Below, piece after piece: positions 44,170-53,322 of a DNA stretch of 64,000 nt (positions are counted from its first letter, which is position 1; each line of letters starts with the position of its first letter). Origin of the DNA: Actinomyces sp. B33 (GTDB taxonomy: Bacteria > Actinomycetota > Actinomycetes > Actinomycetales > Actinomycetaceae); NCBI RefSeq assembly GCF_028437565.1, contig NZ_JAMRYR010000004.1, positions 186,001 through 250,000 on the forward strand, given 5' to 3'. A program made the position numbers and the translations under genes. The notes beneath the pieces are model-generated. The model was not told where the DNA came from. It saw nothing but the letters and a program-made list of their open reading frames with translations, and did no database searches.

Positions 44170-45255
44170 ATGAACACGACCCTCGCGGACCTGACGACCC
44201 TGCGCGTTGGCGGCCCCATCGGCGAACGCGTCCGGGCCGAGTCGCTCGACGCCCTCGTCGCCGCCGTCCGGCGGGCCGACGACGCGGGGGCCCCGCTGCT
44301 CGTCCTCGGCGGGGGGTCGAATCTCCTGGCCTGCGACGCCCCCTTCGACGGGCTCGTCGTCTCCGACGCGCGCCACGACATCGACGCCTCCGACGCCGAC
44401 GGGGGCCGCGTCCTCGTCACCGCTTCCGCCGGCACCCCGTGGGACCTCCTCGTCTCGTGGGCCCTCGACCGGGGATTGTCGGGCCTCGAGGCGCTCTCGG
44501 GGATCCCCGGCACCGTCGGCGCCGCCCCCGTGCAGAACGTCGGCGCCTACGGACACGAGGTCGCCGACACCCTCGTCTCCGTGCGCGCCTGGGACCGCCT
44601 GGAGCGGCGCCTCGTCGCCTTGTCCCGGGCGGACCTCGGCCTGGGCTACCGCACGTCGATCATCAAGCGCTCGACCGGGCACGGGGGCGCTCTCGTCCCG
44701 GAGGGGGGAGCCTCCTGGGGGCCGACGGGCCGCTGGGTCGTCCTCGACGCCTCGTTCCTCCTCGACCGGAGCGGACGGTCGGCCCCCGTGATGTATCGGG
44801 AGTTGGCGACCCGCCTGGGGATCGAGGTCGGACGGAGCGCCGACGCGCGCCTCGTCCGCGAGACGGTCCTCGCCCTGCGCCGATCGAAGGGCATGGTCCT
44901 CGATGCCGCCGACCACGACACGTGGAGCGCCGGCTCGTTCTTCACCAACCCGATCCTCGACGAGGCGGGGGCGGCCCGGCTGCCCGAGGACGCGCCGAGG
45001 TTCCCCCTGGGCGGCGGGGACGTCAAGACCTCGGCGGCTTGGCTCATCGAGCGCGCGGGGTTCTCGCGCGGCTGGTCGCTGCCGGGGTCGGCGGCCTCCC
45101 TGTCGACCAAGCACGTCCTCGCCCTGACGAACCGGGGCGGGGCGAGCGCCGCCGACGTCGTCGACCTGGCGCGCGCGGTCCGCGCCGGCGTGGAGGAGCG
45201 CTTCGGGGTGCGCCTGGTGCCCGAGCCCGTCGGGGTCGGCGTCGACTGGGGGTAG
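44170..45255 (+). CDS. murB: UDP-N-acetylenolpyruvoylglucosamine reductase
   Basis: FAD enzyme (361 aa, type I) of peptidoglycan precursor synthesis. N-terminal TTLRVGGPIG, FAD loop LGGGSNLL, SGIPGTVGAAPVQNVGAYG, the substrate Tyr/Arg region LGYRTSIIK, proton-donor Ser in SAGSFFTNP and the C-terminal Glu in LVPEPVGVG are all seen. Start follows GGGAGAGCG. Confidence 0.95.
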   Translation: MNTTLADLTTLRVGGPIGERVRAESLDALVAAVRRADDAGAPLLVLGGGSNLLACDAPFDGLVVSDARHDIDASDADGGRVLVTASAGTPWDLLVSWALDRGLSGLEALSGIPGTVGAAPVQNVGAYGHEVADTLVSVRAWDRLERRLVALSRADLGLGYRTSIIKRSTGHGGALVPEGGASWGPTGRWVVLDASFLLDRSGRSAPVMYRELATRLGIEVGRSADARLVRETVLALRRSKGMVLDAADHDTWSAGSFFTNPILDEAGAARLPEDAPRFPLGGGDVKTSAAWLIERAGFSRGWSLPGSAASLSTKHVLALTNRGGASAADVVDLARAVRAGVEERFGVRLVPEPVGVGVDWG

Positions 45256-45375
45256 CGACTCGGCGTTCTCCCCGTGTCCGGTGCTCACACGCGCAGACGA
45301 TTCGTGTGTGCCCGACGGCCCTCCGCGTACGTCGGCCCTGACCGGGGAGCGCTCCTCGGCCGCTCAGGAGGCGGC

Positions 45376-45384
45376 GGGGGGGGG
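45376..45384 (+). repeat. Nine-G homopolymer, intergenic
   Basis: Run of nine G in the 177-base gap between convergent murB and add. A CACAC/GTGTG inverted repeat (about 45283-45310) nearby may be part of a weak terminator. No promoter context. Confidence 0.6.
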
Positions 45385-45432
45385 AGCGGGTTCGCGCGCG
45401 TGCGCGGGCCGACGAACCCGATCCGGCTGGGC

Positions 45433-46605
45433 TCAGTCCGGCGGGCTCGACGCCGGCGGCTCCGCCAGCCAGGCGTCGATCCGCGCGCGCCACACGGCCT
45501 TCGACGACTCCGGGGCCAAGGAGGCGTCGACGGACTGCCGGGCCAGGCCCGCCAAAGCCGCGTCCGACAGGCCGAACACGTCCCGGGCCGCCTCGTACTG
45601 GGCGAGGAGCCGCGAATGGAAGAGCAGCGGATCGTCGGCCCCCAGGGCCACGGTCGCCCCGGCCTCGATGAGCAGCGGGAGGGGAACCTGCGAGAAGTCC
45701 CGGTAGACGCCCAGGTGGACGTTCGACGTCGGGCACACTTCGAAGGCGATCCCCGCGTCGACGAGCCGGGCGAGCAGGTCGGGGTCCTCGGTGGCGCGCA
45801 CCCCGTGCCCCAGGCGCACCGGGCGCAACGAGGAGACGACGTCGAGGACCGACTCGGGGCCGAGGAGCTCGCCGCCGTGGGGCACGGCCGCCAGGCCCGC
45901 CCGCTCGGCGATCCGGAACGCCGGGGCGAAGGCGGGCGTCGTCCCCATCCGCTCGTCGTTGGACAATCCGAAGCCGACGACCCGCGCCTGCCCGGCGGGG
46001 GCGTCGGCGTACTGGGCGGCCAGGCGGGCGAGGACGCGGGCGTCGAGCGGGTGGCGGATGCGCGAGGCGGCGACGACGATCCCGATGTCGACGCCGGTGG
46101 CGGCCGAGGCGAGCCGCGCCTCGTCGAGGACGATCTCGAGGGCGGGGGTGATGCCCCCGACCCAGGGGGCGTACGAGGTCGGGTCGACCTGCATCTCGAG
46201 GCGCACCGACCCCTCGGCGGCGTCGTCCTCGGCGGCCTCGCGGACGATCCGGCGCATCGCCGCCTCGGAGCGCACGAGGTGGCGGGCGGCGTCGTAGGAG
46301 CGCTGGAAGCGGAACCAGCCGCGCGCATCGGCGGGCACGGTCAACGGATCGAGGTCGAGGAGGTGGGCGGGCAGGCGCACCCCCTGGGCCGCTGCCATCT
46401 CGAGGAGGGACGCCGGGCGCATGGCGCCGGTGAAGTGGAGGTGGAGGTGGGCCTTGGGCAGGCGGGCGAGGTCGCGGCGGCCCGCGGGAGTGGGGGCGGG
46501 CTCGGTGAGGGACGGCTGGTCCGCGGATTCTGGCCGGGACGGGGCGCCCGGGGCCGCGGGGATCCCGGGGAGGGCGGGCCGGCGCCCGGCGGGGGAGGGG
46601 CGCAT
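45433..46605 (-). CDS. add: Adenosine deaminase family protein
   Basis: TIM-barrel purine deaminase (390 aa). Metal ligands and active site: KAHLHLHFTG (His53/55/57), VPHGGE, RLGHGVRA, CPTSNVHL and LGADDPLLF. The usual HxHLDG is HLHFTG here, a form typical of an actinobacterial subgroup, so substrate (adenosine or another purine) is open. About 45 residues of proline-rich sequence precede the barrel; the ATG is accepted because it overlaps the upstream stop (ATGA), but an internal start is possible. Confidence 0.83.
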   Translation of the reverse strand: MRPSPAGRRPALPGIPAAPGAPSRPESADQPSLTEPAPTPAGRRDLARLPKAHLHLHFTGAMRPASLLEMAAAQGVRLPAHLLDLDPLTVPADARGWFRFQRSYDAARHLVRSEAAMRRIVREAAEDDAAEGSVRLEMQVDPTSYAPWVGGITPALEIVLDEARLASAATGVDIGIVVAASRIRHPLDARVLARLAAQYADAPAGQARVVGFGLSNDERMGTTPAFAPAFRIAERAGLAAVPHGGELLGPESVLDVVSSLRPVRLGHGVRATEDPDLLARLVDAGIAFEVCPTSNVHLGVYRDFSQVPLPLLIEAGATVALGADDPLLFHSRLLAQYEAARDVFGLSDAALAGLARQSVDASLAPESSKAVWRARIDAWLAEPPASSPPD

Positions 46606-47411
46606 CAGCGGTCGGCGAGCCAGGCGAGGATCTCGCCGATGAGCTCGGGGCCCTCGGGCTCGTTGAGGACTTCGTGGTAGGCGCCGTCGACGATGCGCAG
46701 GCGGATGTCGGCGTCCGGATGGGCGGCGACGGCGGCGGCCACGAGGCGGCGCGACCCGTCGAGGTCGGCGAGGGCGTCGTCGGACCCGTGGACGACGAGC
46801 AGGGGCCCGCGCATCCGGTCGGCGCGGCGCAGGACCTCGTCGCCGTGGAGGATCATCGTCGCGCCGGTCAGGAGCGGCACCCCGCCCTTCCACGTCAGGG
46901 GGTCGGCGTCGAAGGCCTCCTGGACGCGCGGGTCGCGCGAGAGGACCGAGCCCCGGCGGGGGGCGGTCGGCTTGGCGATGAGGCGGGGGGCGAGGCGGGC
47001 CAGGGGCATCAGGGCGCGGGCGGCCCCCGCGGGTATCGCGGGCAGGGGGCGGACGGCGGGGCCGGTGAGGACGGTGGCGCGCACGCCATCGGGGTCGAGG
47101 ATGACGGAGGCGGCGGTGATGAGGCCGCCCATCGAGTGGCCGAAGAGGATCAGGTCGTCGGTGCGGGCGTGGGCGACGGCGATGCGGCGCATGTCGCGGT
47201 GGTCGGCGATGAGCCGTCCGACGTCGACGGCGGCGCGGGGGCCCTCGGACTCGCCGTGCCCGTAGTGGTCGTAGAACGCGATGTCGTACCCGGCGGCGAC
47301 GAGGGCGTCGTGCAGGGGGAGGAAGCGGCCGGAGTGCTCGGCGTAGCCGTGGGCGAGGAGGACGGTCCCCCGGGGGGCGTCGGTGTCGGCGTGTCGCGTG
47401 CGCAGGTGCAT
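46605..47411 (-). CDS. Alpha/beta hydrolase, monoacylglycerol-lipase-like
   Basis: Serine hydrolase of 268 aa. Oxyanion motif HGYAEHSGR (21-29), nucleophile Ser93 in GHSMGG, Asp in VVHGSDDALAD and His in DGAYHEVLNE. The HGxxEHSxRY-like N terminus is the monoacylglycerol lipase (Hydrolase_4) signature. No signal peptide. Coupled by ATGA overlap to the downstream deaminase gene, an odd pairing with no obvious shared pathway. Confidence 0.85.
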   Translation of the reverse strand: MHLRTRHADTDAPRGTVLLAHGYAEHSGRFLPLHDALVAAGYDIAFYDHYGHGESEGPRAAVDVGRLIADHRDMRRIAVAHARTDDLILFGHSMGGLITAASVILDPDGVRATVLTGPAVRPLPAIPAGAARALMPLARLAPRLIAKPTAPRRGSVLSRDPRVQEAFDADPLTWKGGVPLLTGATMILHGDEVLRRADRMRGPLLVVHGSDDALADLDGSRRLVAAAVAAHPDADIRLRIVDGAYHEVLNEPEGPELIGEILAWLADR

Positions 47412-47558
47412 GGGCTCATTGTGTCAGGCGCTCGCGGTCGGCGCAGCGCCCCCGCGGGGCCGGGCCGGTGCCCTGCCGCACGGCCCGGGGGACCGCGGCG
47501 CGGGCGCGCTCGCATGGCGGCCGCCCCGGGTGCGGGCGGGGGTGGCCGGGCGGACGGC

Positions 47559-48611
47559 TCAGGCGACGGGGCCGGAGCCGAGGGAGTCGATCTCCGGGTG
47601 GCGGTCGAGGTAGGCGCCGACGGAGTCGGACTCCCACGCCTCCATGAGGGAGGCGAGTGCCTCTTCGTCGAGGGAGACGATCGACTGGCCGTCCTCGGAC
47701 GTGCCGGTGCCGGTGAAGGGGGCGGTGAAGAACCGCACCGAGTTCGACCGCACCCCGGTCATCTCGGAGGCCAGGGAGAGCAGGGCGGAGGCGTCGAGGC
47801 CCTGGTCGACGGCGGAGTACTTGAGGACGATGGACACCATCTCGGAGAGCCTGCCGGGGTCGGTGAGGACCGACTTGCTGAAGACGCCCTGGAAGATGGC
47901 GCGCATCCAGGCCTGCTGGCGACGGACCCGGTCGAAGTCGCCGCGCGGCAGGGAGTGGCGCTCGCGGACGAAGTCGAGCGCCTCGGATCCGGTGTAGGTC
48001 CTCACGCCGTCGTGGGAGGCGATGGAGACGCCGCCGAGCACGTCGGTCAGGCGCTCGAAACTGGTGAAGTCGGTGACCATGAAGTGGTCGATGGTCGTGC
48101 CCGTGAGCTGCTCGACGGTCCGGATCGTCAGGTCGGGGCCGCCGTAGGAGTAGGCGGCGTTGATCTTGGCGCGACCGTGGCCGGGGATGTCGACCCACGA
48201 GTCGCGGGGGATGGACATGACGTTGACGCCCCGGCGGTCCCCGGTGATCTGGACGAGCATCATCACGTCGGAGCGCTGGGCCCCGGCCCGCCAATCGGTT
48301 GGGTCGCCGCCGGATTGGCGCGAGTCGGAGCCGAGGACGAGGAAGGTCAGGTCGTCGCCCCGGGCATCGGATTGACCGGATCGGGGCGAGGCGGGGGCGG
48401 ACTGGGCAGAGGCGCCGAGGGAGGTGTCGATGTGGCGGATCTGCGAGTCGATCGCGTGGCGCGCGGCGAGGAAGGCCGCGGCGGCGCCCGCGAGGGCGAG
48501 GGCGAGGAGAACGGCGAGGCCGATGAGGGCCTTGCGGCCGGCGCTCATCGGTTTCCTGGCGACTGCTGCGGATGCCGCGCGCGCCCGCGCGCGAGGGGTG
48601 GGCTCGCTCAC
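47559..48611 (-). CDS. LytR-CpsA-Psr family wall-polymer ligase
   Basis: LCP protein (350 aa) that attaches lipid-linked glycopolymers to peptidoglycan. A basic cytosolic N terminus, one membrane segment (about 28-48), then the extracellular LCP domain with VLGSDSR, MSIPRDSWVDIPG, KINAAYSYGG and DVLGGV; Arg and Asp residues for the phosphate head group are present. I chose GTG 48611 because GGGAGG lies 5 bases upstream; ATG 48650, overlapping the preceding stop (ATGA), would add 13 residues and is also plausible. Confidence 0.9.
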   Translation of the reverse strand: MSEPTPRARARAASAAVARKPMSAGRKALIGLAVLLALALAGAAAAFLAARHAIDSQIRHIDTSLGASAQSAPASPRSGQSDARGDDLTFLVLGSDSRQSGGDPTDWRAGAQRSDVMMLVQITGDRRGVNVMSIPRDSWVDIPGHGRAKINAAYSYGGPDLTIRTVEQLTGTTIDHFMVTDFTSFERLTDVLGGVSIASHDGVRTYTGSEALDFVRERHSLPRGDFDRVRRQQAWMRAIFQGVFSKSVLTDPGRLSEMVSIVLKYSAVDQGLDASALLSLASEMTGVRSNSVRFFTAPFTGTGTSEDGQSIVSLDEEALASLMEAWESDSVGAYLDRHPEIDSLGSGPVA

Positions 48612-48646
48612 TCGTTCCTCCCGTGCGGCGTTGTTCGACGGCCTGC

Positions 48647-49861
48647 TCATCGGGCTTCGGCGAGGAGGGCCTGGATGCGGCCGACGCCTTCGACGAGGTC
48701 GTCGTCGGACAGCGCGTAGGACAGGCGCAGGTAGCCGGAGGGGCCGAAGGCCTCGCCGGGGACGACGGCGACCTCGACCTCGTCGAGGATCAGGTCGGCG
48801 AGTTCGGCGGACGTCGTCGGGATCCTCCCGCGGATCGTGCGGCCCAGGACGCCCTCGACGTTCGGGTAGGCGTAGAACGCGCCCTTGGGCGTGGGCACGT
48901 CGAAGCCGTCGATCTCGCGGAGCATGGAGACGATGCGGCGCCGGCGCCGGTCGAAGGCGTCGCGCATGGCGTGGGCGGCGTCGAGGGGGCCGGAGACGGC
49001 TTCGAGGGCGGCGCGTTGAGCGACGTTGGAGACGTTGGAGGTCAGGTGCGATTGGAAGGATGTGGCGGCTGCGACGACGTCGGCGGGGCCGATCATCCAG
49101 CCGACGCGCCAGCCGGTCATCGCGTAGGTCTTCGCGACGCCGTTGAGGACGAGGGCCTGGTCGGCGAGGTCGGGGACGAGGCGCACGATGTGGCCGGGCT
49201 GGGCGTCCTCGTACAGGAGGTGCTCGTAGATCTCGTCGGTGATGACCCAGATGCCGTGCTCGAGGGCCCATTCGCCGATGGCGCGGGTCTCGTCGGGCGT
49301 GTAGACGGCGCCGGTGGGGTTGGACGGGGAGCAGTGGAGGAGGACCTTCGTGCGGTCGGTGCGTGCGGCTTCGAGCTGGTCGACGGTGACCTTGTAGTCC
49401 TGGTCGGCGCCGGCGAACACGGGGACGGTGACGCCGCCGGCCAGGGCGATGACCTCGGGGTAGGTCGTCCAGTAGGGGGTGGGCAGGAGGGCCTCGTCGC
49501 CCGGGTCGAGGAGGGAGGCGAAGGCCTGGAAGACGGCCTGCTTGCCGCCGTTGGTGACGAGGACCTGGGCGGGGTCGATCTCGTAGCCGGAGTCCCGCAG
49601 GGTCTTCGCGGCGATGGCCTCGCGCAGGGCGGGCAGGCCCGAGGCGGGCGTGTAGCGGTGCATCGCGGGGTCGGAGGCGGCGGCGATGGCGGCGGCGACG
49701 ATCGGGCTGGGGGTGGGGAAGTCGGGCTCGCCGGCGCCGAATCCGATGACGGGGCGGCCCTGGGCCTTGAGGGCCTTGGCCTTCGCGTCGACGGCGAGGG
49801 TCGCGGACGGGGTGATGGAGGAGAAACGGGCGGAGACGCGGGAGCGGGGCGTATTCGTCAT
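48647..49861 (-). CDS. Pyridoxal-phosphate aminotransferase, aspartate type
   Basis: Class I aminotransferase (404 aa), probably aspartate aminotransferase. Contains [47 protein letters not shown] and the PLP lysine in [16 protein letters not shown]; the terminal arginine lies in YLRLSYA. It precedes the LCP gene on the minus strand. Substrate (Asp versus Ala or aromatic) is not certain from motifs alone. Confidence 0.9.
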   Translation of the reverse strand: MTNTPRSRVSARFSSITPSATLAVDAKAKALKAQGRPVIGFGAGEPDFPTPSPIVAAAIAAASDPAMHRYTPASGLPALREAIAAKTLRDSGYEIDPAQVLVTNGGKQAVFQAFASLLDPGDEALLPTPYWTTYPEVIALAGGVTVPVFAGADQDYKVTVDQLEAARTDRTKVLLHCSPSNPTGAVYTPDETRAIGEWALEHGIWVITDEIYEHLLYEDAQPGHIVRLVPDLADQALVLNGVAKTYAMTGWRVGWMIGPADVVAAATSFQSHLTSNVSNVAQRAALEAVSGPLDAAHAMRDAFDRRRRRIVSMLREIDGFDVPTPKGAFYAYPNVEGVLGRTIRGRIPTTSAELADLILDEVEVAVVPGEAFGPSGYLRLSYALSDDDLVEGVGRIQALLAEAR

Positions 49862-50085
49862 GGGACCATCGTCGCACGAGGCGGAGCGGGAGGGCGCGCG
49901 CTTGGGCGTCGGACGCCGATTCTCGTCCGAGGAGCCGGGTCGAGCGGGTGCTGGACGGCTGGGGTCGCGCGCGGGCGGGGCCGGGCCGTCGCCGGGGAAT
50001 CGGACCGGCTCGCCCGCCGTCGGGGACGGGCGGGCGAACTTCGCGAACTCGGGCGGGGCGGGCGGGTCGATCCCGGGTCGGCGAG

Positions 50086-50115
50086 TTGGACACGTGGGCC
50101 CGCGTTCCCTACACT
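50086..50115 (+). promoter_or_regulatory. Promoter of tRNA-Trp/secE/nusG
   Basis: -35 TTGGAC (50086-50091), 18-base spacer, -10 TACACT (50110-50115), 27 bases before tRNA-Trp. The 280 bases between the aminotransferase start and tRNA-Trp hold no other feature I can support. Confidence 0.65.
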
Positions 50116-50142
50116 CTGTCAGGCGAGCTGATGGCTCGCAGT

Positions 50143-50215
50143 AGGGCAGTGGCGCAATTGGTAGCGCACCGGTCTCCAAAACCGGCGGTTGTGGGTTCGA
50201 GTCCCGCCTGCCCTG
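50143..50215 (+). tRNA. tRNA-Trp (CCA)
   Basis: 73 bases, anticodon CCA in GTCTCCAAAA. Acceptor AGGGCAG pairs with CTGCCCT; discriminator G. T-arm GTGGGTTCGAGTCCCGC. CCA end not encoded. The tRNA-Trp, secE, nusG order is conserved in actinobacteria. Confidence 0.95.
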
Positions 50216-50247
50216 CCGGTTCAGGTATTTCGAGCGGGGAGGACCGC

Positions 50248-50544
50248 ATGAGCGACATCAACGCCGTCAGCGGCGATTCGATCCCCAAGGATCGCACGAA
50301 ATACGGTGCGACGCCGTCCCGGAACCAGGCGGGCTCCGCCGGCCAGGAGAAGCCGAATATCCTGCGCAGGATCTGGCTGTTCATCTCCCAGGTTGTCGAG
50401 GAGATGAAGAAGGTCGTCTACCCGACGCCGAATGAGACGTGGACCTACTTCACCGTGGTCATCGTTTTTGTGGTGGCAATCATGGCGTTCACCGGGCTTT
50501 TGGACTTCGGATTCGGTAAGCTGAGCGCATTGATCTTCGGCTGA
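50248..50544 (+). CDS. secE: Preprotein translocase subunit SecE
   Basis: 98 aa. Hydrophilic N terminus, conserved amphipathic helix ([23 protein letters not shown]) and a single C-terminal membrane segment (about 66-88). ATG follows GGGGAGGACCGC. Part of the SecYEG channel. A hairpin lies before nusG. Confidence 0.96.
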   Translation: MSDINAVSGDSIPKDRTKYGATPSRNQAGSAGQEKPNILRRIWLFISQVVEEMKKVVYPTPNETWTYFTVVIVFVVAIMAFTGLLDFGFGKLSALIFG

Positions 50545-50554
50545 TGCCGGTTGA

Positions 50555-50586
50555 CCCGCCCGCAGGACACTGCAGGCGGGTTTCTT
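50555..50586 (+). terminator. Terminator/attenuator between secE and nusG
   Basis: CCCGCC pairs with GGCGGG, and inner GCAG pairs with CTGC, followed by TTTCTT. As no new promoter is obvious before nusG, partial read-through is likely. Confidence 0.75.
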
Positions 50587-50638
50587 GTCCGGTCGACGCC
50601 GCCGACTGCCGCGTTCAGCGGCGTACAGGAGGACACCC

Positions 50639-51412
50639 GTGAGCGAGGACACCACCCCCACCGAGATCGAGTTCGATGACGAGGCCGTCCGGGACGAGGA
50701 GCAGGCGACTCCGGAGCCGGTCGACGCCGACGCCCCCTCGGCCGACGAGGCCCCCGCGGCCGGCGCCGCCGACGAGGCAGACGCCGAAGACGCCGCGCAG
50801 GAGGAGAAGGACCCGATCGAGCAGCTGCGCATGAGCCTGTACACCGGGCCCGGCGACTGGTACGTCATCCACACCTATTCGGGGCACGAGCGCAAGGTCA
50901 AGGCGAATCTCGAGCAGCGCATCACGAACCAGAACATGGAGGACTCGATCTTCGCCGTCGAGGTCCCCGACGAGTACGTCATGGAGTATCGGGGGACCGC
51001 GAAGAAGCGGGTGCGCCGCGTGCGGATCCCCGGCTACGTCATCGTCTGCATGGACTTCAACGAGGAGTCCTACCGGGTCGTCAAGGAGACCCCCGCGGTC
51101 ACGGGCTTCGTCGGCGACCAGCACAACCCGGTGCCGCTGTCGATCGACGAGGTCGTCATGCTCTTGACGCCGAACGTCCTCGAGGCGGCCGCGGTCGAGG
51201 CCAAGCAGGGCCCGGCTCCGGTTCAGGAGATCGCTCTGGCCTTCGAGCCCGGCGAGGTCGTCACGGTCACGGACGGCCCGTTCGAGGCGATGACGGCGAC
51301 GATCTCGGAGATCATGCCCGAGACGCAGAAGCTCAAGGTCCTCGTGACGATCTTCGAGCGCGAGACGCCGCTCGAGCTGAACTTCGACCAGGTGGCCAAG
51401 CTCGAACAGTGA
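50639..51412 (+). CDS. nusG: Transcription termination/antitermination protein NusG
   Basis: 257 aa with GTG start after CAGGAGGACACCC. The first 65 residues are an acidic, alanine-rich extension common in actinobacterial NusG. NGN domain from about residue 72 ([20 protein letters not shown]) and C-terminal KOW domain ([21 protein letters not shown]). Binds RNA polymerase and ribosomal S10/Rho. Confidence 0.96.
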   Translation: MSEDTTPTEIEFDDEAVRDEEQATPEPVDADAPSADEAPAAGAADEADAEDAAQEEKDPIEQLRMSLYTGPGDWYVIHTYSGHERKVKANLEQRITNQNMEDSIFAVEVPDEYVMEYRGTAKKRVRRVRIPGYVIVCMDFNEESYRVVKETPAVTGFVGDQHNPVPLSIDEVVMLLTPNVLEAAAVEAKQGPAPVQEIALAFEPGEVVTVTDGPFEAMTATISEIMPETQKLKVLVTIFERETPLELNFDQVAKLEQ

Positions 51413-51428
51413 CGTCGGGCACCCGGAC

Positions 51429-51457
51429 TTGGGATGGGGTCCGGGGCGCGTTACGAT
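51429..51457 (+). promoter_or_regulatory. Promoter of rplK-rplA
   Basis: -35 TTGGGA (51429-51434), 17-base spacer, -10 TACGAT (51452-51457). A leader of about 100 bases follows, which may hold the L1 autoregulatory site, though I cannot fold it reliably. Confidence 0.65.
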
Positions 51458-51566
51458 CAGACTTTGTGCGCAGTGGGCTCAGTGCGCCCTCGTGCGAGCG
51501 GCCCGCGCATGACCCGTACGGCATCCGCCGTCGCGGGAAAACAGTAGAAAGACCCGGAATAATCAC

Positions 51567-51998
51567 ATGGCACCGAAGAAGAAGGTCACCGGCCTGATCA
51601 AGCTTCAGATCGCAGCCGGCGCCGCCACCCCCGCTCCGCCCGTCGGCCCGGCCCTGGGCCAGCACGGCGTCAACATCGTCGAGTTCACGAAGGCCTACAA
51701 CGCGGCCACCGAGTCGCAGCGCGGCTCGATCGTCCCCGTCGAGATCACCGTCTACGAGGATCGCTCCTTCACGTTCGTCCTCAAGACGCCCCCGGCCTCG
51801 GAGATGATCAAGAAGGCCGCCGGCCTGCAGAAGGGCTCGGGAACCCCGAACACCGTCAAGGTCGGATCGATCACGATGGATCAGGCCCGCGAGATCGGCC
51901 AGGCCAAGATGCAGGACCTCAACGCCAACGACGTCGAGGCCGCCGCGAAGATCATCGCCGGCACCGCCCGCTCCATGGGCATCACCGTCGAGGACTGA
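51567..51998 (+). CDS. rplK: 50S ribosomal protein L11
   Basis: 143 aa, standard length. N-terminal [30 protein letters not shown] and C-terminal rRNA-binding domain ending [10 protein letters not shown]. Binds the GTPase-associated region of 23S rRNA. Weak ribosome binding site. Co-transcribed with rplA. Confidence 0.98.
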   Translation: MAPKKKVTGLIKLQIAAGAATPAPPVGPALGQHGVNIVEFTKAYNAATESQRGSIVPVEITVYEDRSFTFVLKTPPASEMIKKAAGLQKGSGTPNTVKVGSITMDQAREIGQAKMQDLNANDVEAAAKIIAGTARSMGITVED

Positions 51999-52065
51999 CC
52001 TCGGACTCACCCAGTGGTAGGGCAAGCGCAGCCCGGTACCCACGACTGCAAGGAGAAGAAGCAGA

Positions 52066-52782
52066 ATGACGAAGCGCTCCAAGAGCTACCGCTCCGCGGC
52101 GGAGAAGATCCACGCGGACGTCCCGTACGCCCCCCTCGAGGCCATGAAGCTGGCCAAGGAGACGTCGGTCACCAAGTTCGATTCGACCGTTGAGGTCGTC
52201 TTCCGACTCGGTGTCGATCCTCGTAAGGCGGACCAGATGGTCCGCGGCACCGTCACCCTGCCGCACGGCACCGGCAAGACCGCCCGGGTCTTGGTCTTCG
52301 CCGTTGGCGAGCGCGCGCAGGAGGCGATCGACGCCGGGGCCGACGAGGTCGGCGGCGACGAGCTCATCGAGAAGGTCGCGAAGGGCTACACGGACTTCGA
52401 TGTCGCCGTGGCGACCCCGGACCTCATGGGTAAGGTCGGCCGTCTCGGCCGCGTCCTGGGCCCCCGCGGCCTCATGCCGAACCCGAAGACCGGCACGGTG
52501 ACGATGGACGTCACCAAGGCGGTCAAGGAGATCAAGGGCGGCCGCATCGAGTTCCGCGTCGACAAGCACTCGAACCTCGCGTTCATCGTCGGCAAGGCCT
52601 CGTTCACGGCCGAGCAGCTCGCCGAGAACTACGCCGCCGTCCTCGATGAGGTCCTGCGCCTCAAGCCGGCCTCCTCGAAGGGCCGCTACATCTCGAAGGC
52701 CACCGTGTCGACGACGATGGGCCCCGGCATCCCGCTGGATTCCACCAAGACGAAGAACGTCGCTTCGGAGGACGCCTCCTGA
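52066..52782 (+). CDS. rplA: 50S ribosomal protein L1
   Basis: 238 aa. Begins [15 protein letters not shown]; contains the family block [23 protein letters not shown] follows AAGGAGAAGAAGCAGA. Binds 23S rRNA and usually its own mRNA as repressor. Ends at a strong terminator rather than running into rplJ. Confidence 0.98.
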   Translation: MTKRSKSYRSAAEKIHADVPYAPLEAMKLAKETSVTKFDSTVEVVFRLGVDPRKADQMVRGTVTLPHGTGKTARVLVFAVGERAQEAIDAGADEVGGDELIEKVAKGYTDFDVAVATPDLMGKVGRLGRVLGPRGLMPNPKTGTVTMDVTKAVKEIKGGRIEFRVDKHSNLAFIVGKASFTAEQLAENYAAVLDEVLRLKPASSKGRYISKATVSTTMGPGIPLDSTKTKNVASEDAS

Positions 52783-52797
52783 TCCGTACTCGGAGCA

Positions 52798-52836
52798 ACA
52801 CGAGCGGGCTGAGTCATCGACTCAGCCCGCTCGTGT
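52798..52836 (+). terminator. Strong terminator after rplA
   Basis: A perfect 17-base stem (ACACGAGCGGGCTGAGT with its complement) encloses a 5-base loop. It isolates rplKA from the accessory genes downstream. Confidence 0.9.
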
Positions 52837-53183
52837 CCGTCTGGGAGCCGTGGTCGTCGGGGGTCCCGGGGAGGAGGCGTCGGCGTGCGAGAGGTCCGGG
52901 GCGCGGGGATCGTCGGCGCGGGCCGGGTGGGAGCGGTCGTCATCGGCCTCGGGCGCGGCCGCGGGGGTCGATGTCCGAGTCCGACGAGTCTCTTCGAGTG
53001 ATGAGAGGCCGCGGGGCTTATCGGGGTTCTGTCCTGTTCGCGGAGTGCGGGGCCGAAAGATCCGGGTGAATCGATCAGGGATTCCTTCTGTCGGGGGGAT
53101 TCTTTCTTCATCGTCTTCTGGAGGGGAGGGGTCAGAAGCGGATCGTCGGTGGTCGGCGGTGGGCGCTGCATCGACAATAGCCT
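52837..53183. other. Gene-free stretch after rplA
   Basis: About 350 bases whose open frames on both strands are low-complexity and unlike known proteins. It grows more AT-rich toward 53180. No RNA gene or repeat recognised. Confidence 0.5.
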
Positions 53184-53244
53184 TCAACAAGATGTTGAGT
53201 AGTCTCATCGAATGGGCTATGTTTTAGTTCAACAAAATGATGAA
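53184..53244 (+). promoter_or_regulatory. Promoter bracketed by two related palindromes, upstream of the YheO-type regulator
   Basis: -35 TTGAGT (53195-53200), 17-base spacer, -10 TATGTT (53218-53223). Palindrome 1, TCAACAAGATGTTGA (53184-53198), overlaps the -35. Palindrome 2, TTCAACAAAATGATGAA (53228-53244), covers the expected start of transcription. Both fit TTCAACA-n3-TGTTGAA, with centres 45 bases apart, so a repressor could bind both and loop or block the promoter. Confidence 0.65.
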
Positions 53245-53322
53245 GTCATGGTCGGTCTTTCGTAGAAGACGAGCCGACCGCGCGCCTCATGGGAAAGCCT
53301 CAGCGCCGAGGAAGGACAGGAC

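Noticed and set aside
45376-45384. Nine-G run as a second phase-variation switch
   Set aside because: It lies between convergent genes, with no promoter or start codon in reach.
52686-53208. Short minus-strand frames between rplA and the YheO-type regulator
   Set aside because: Proline/arginine/threonine-rich compositional translations without starts; one runs through the rplA terminator.
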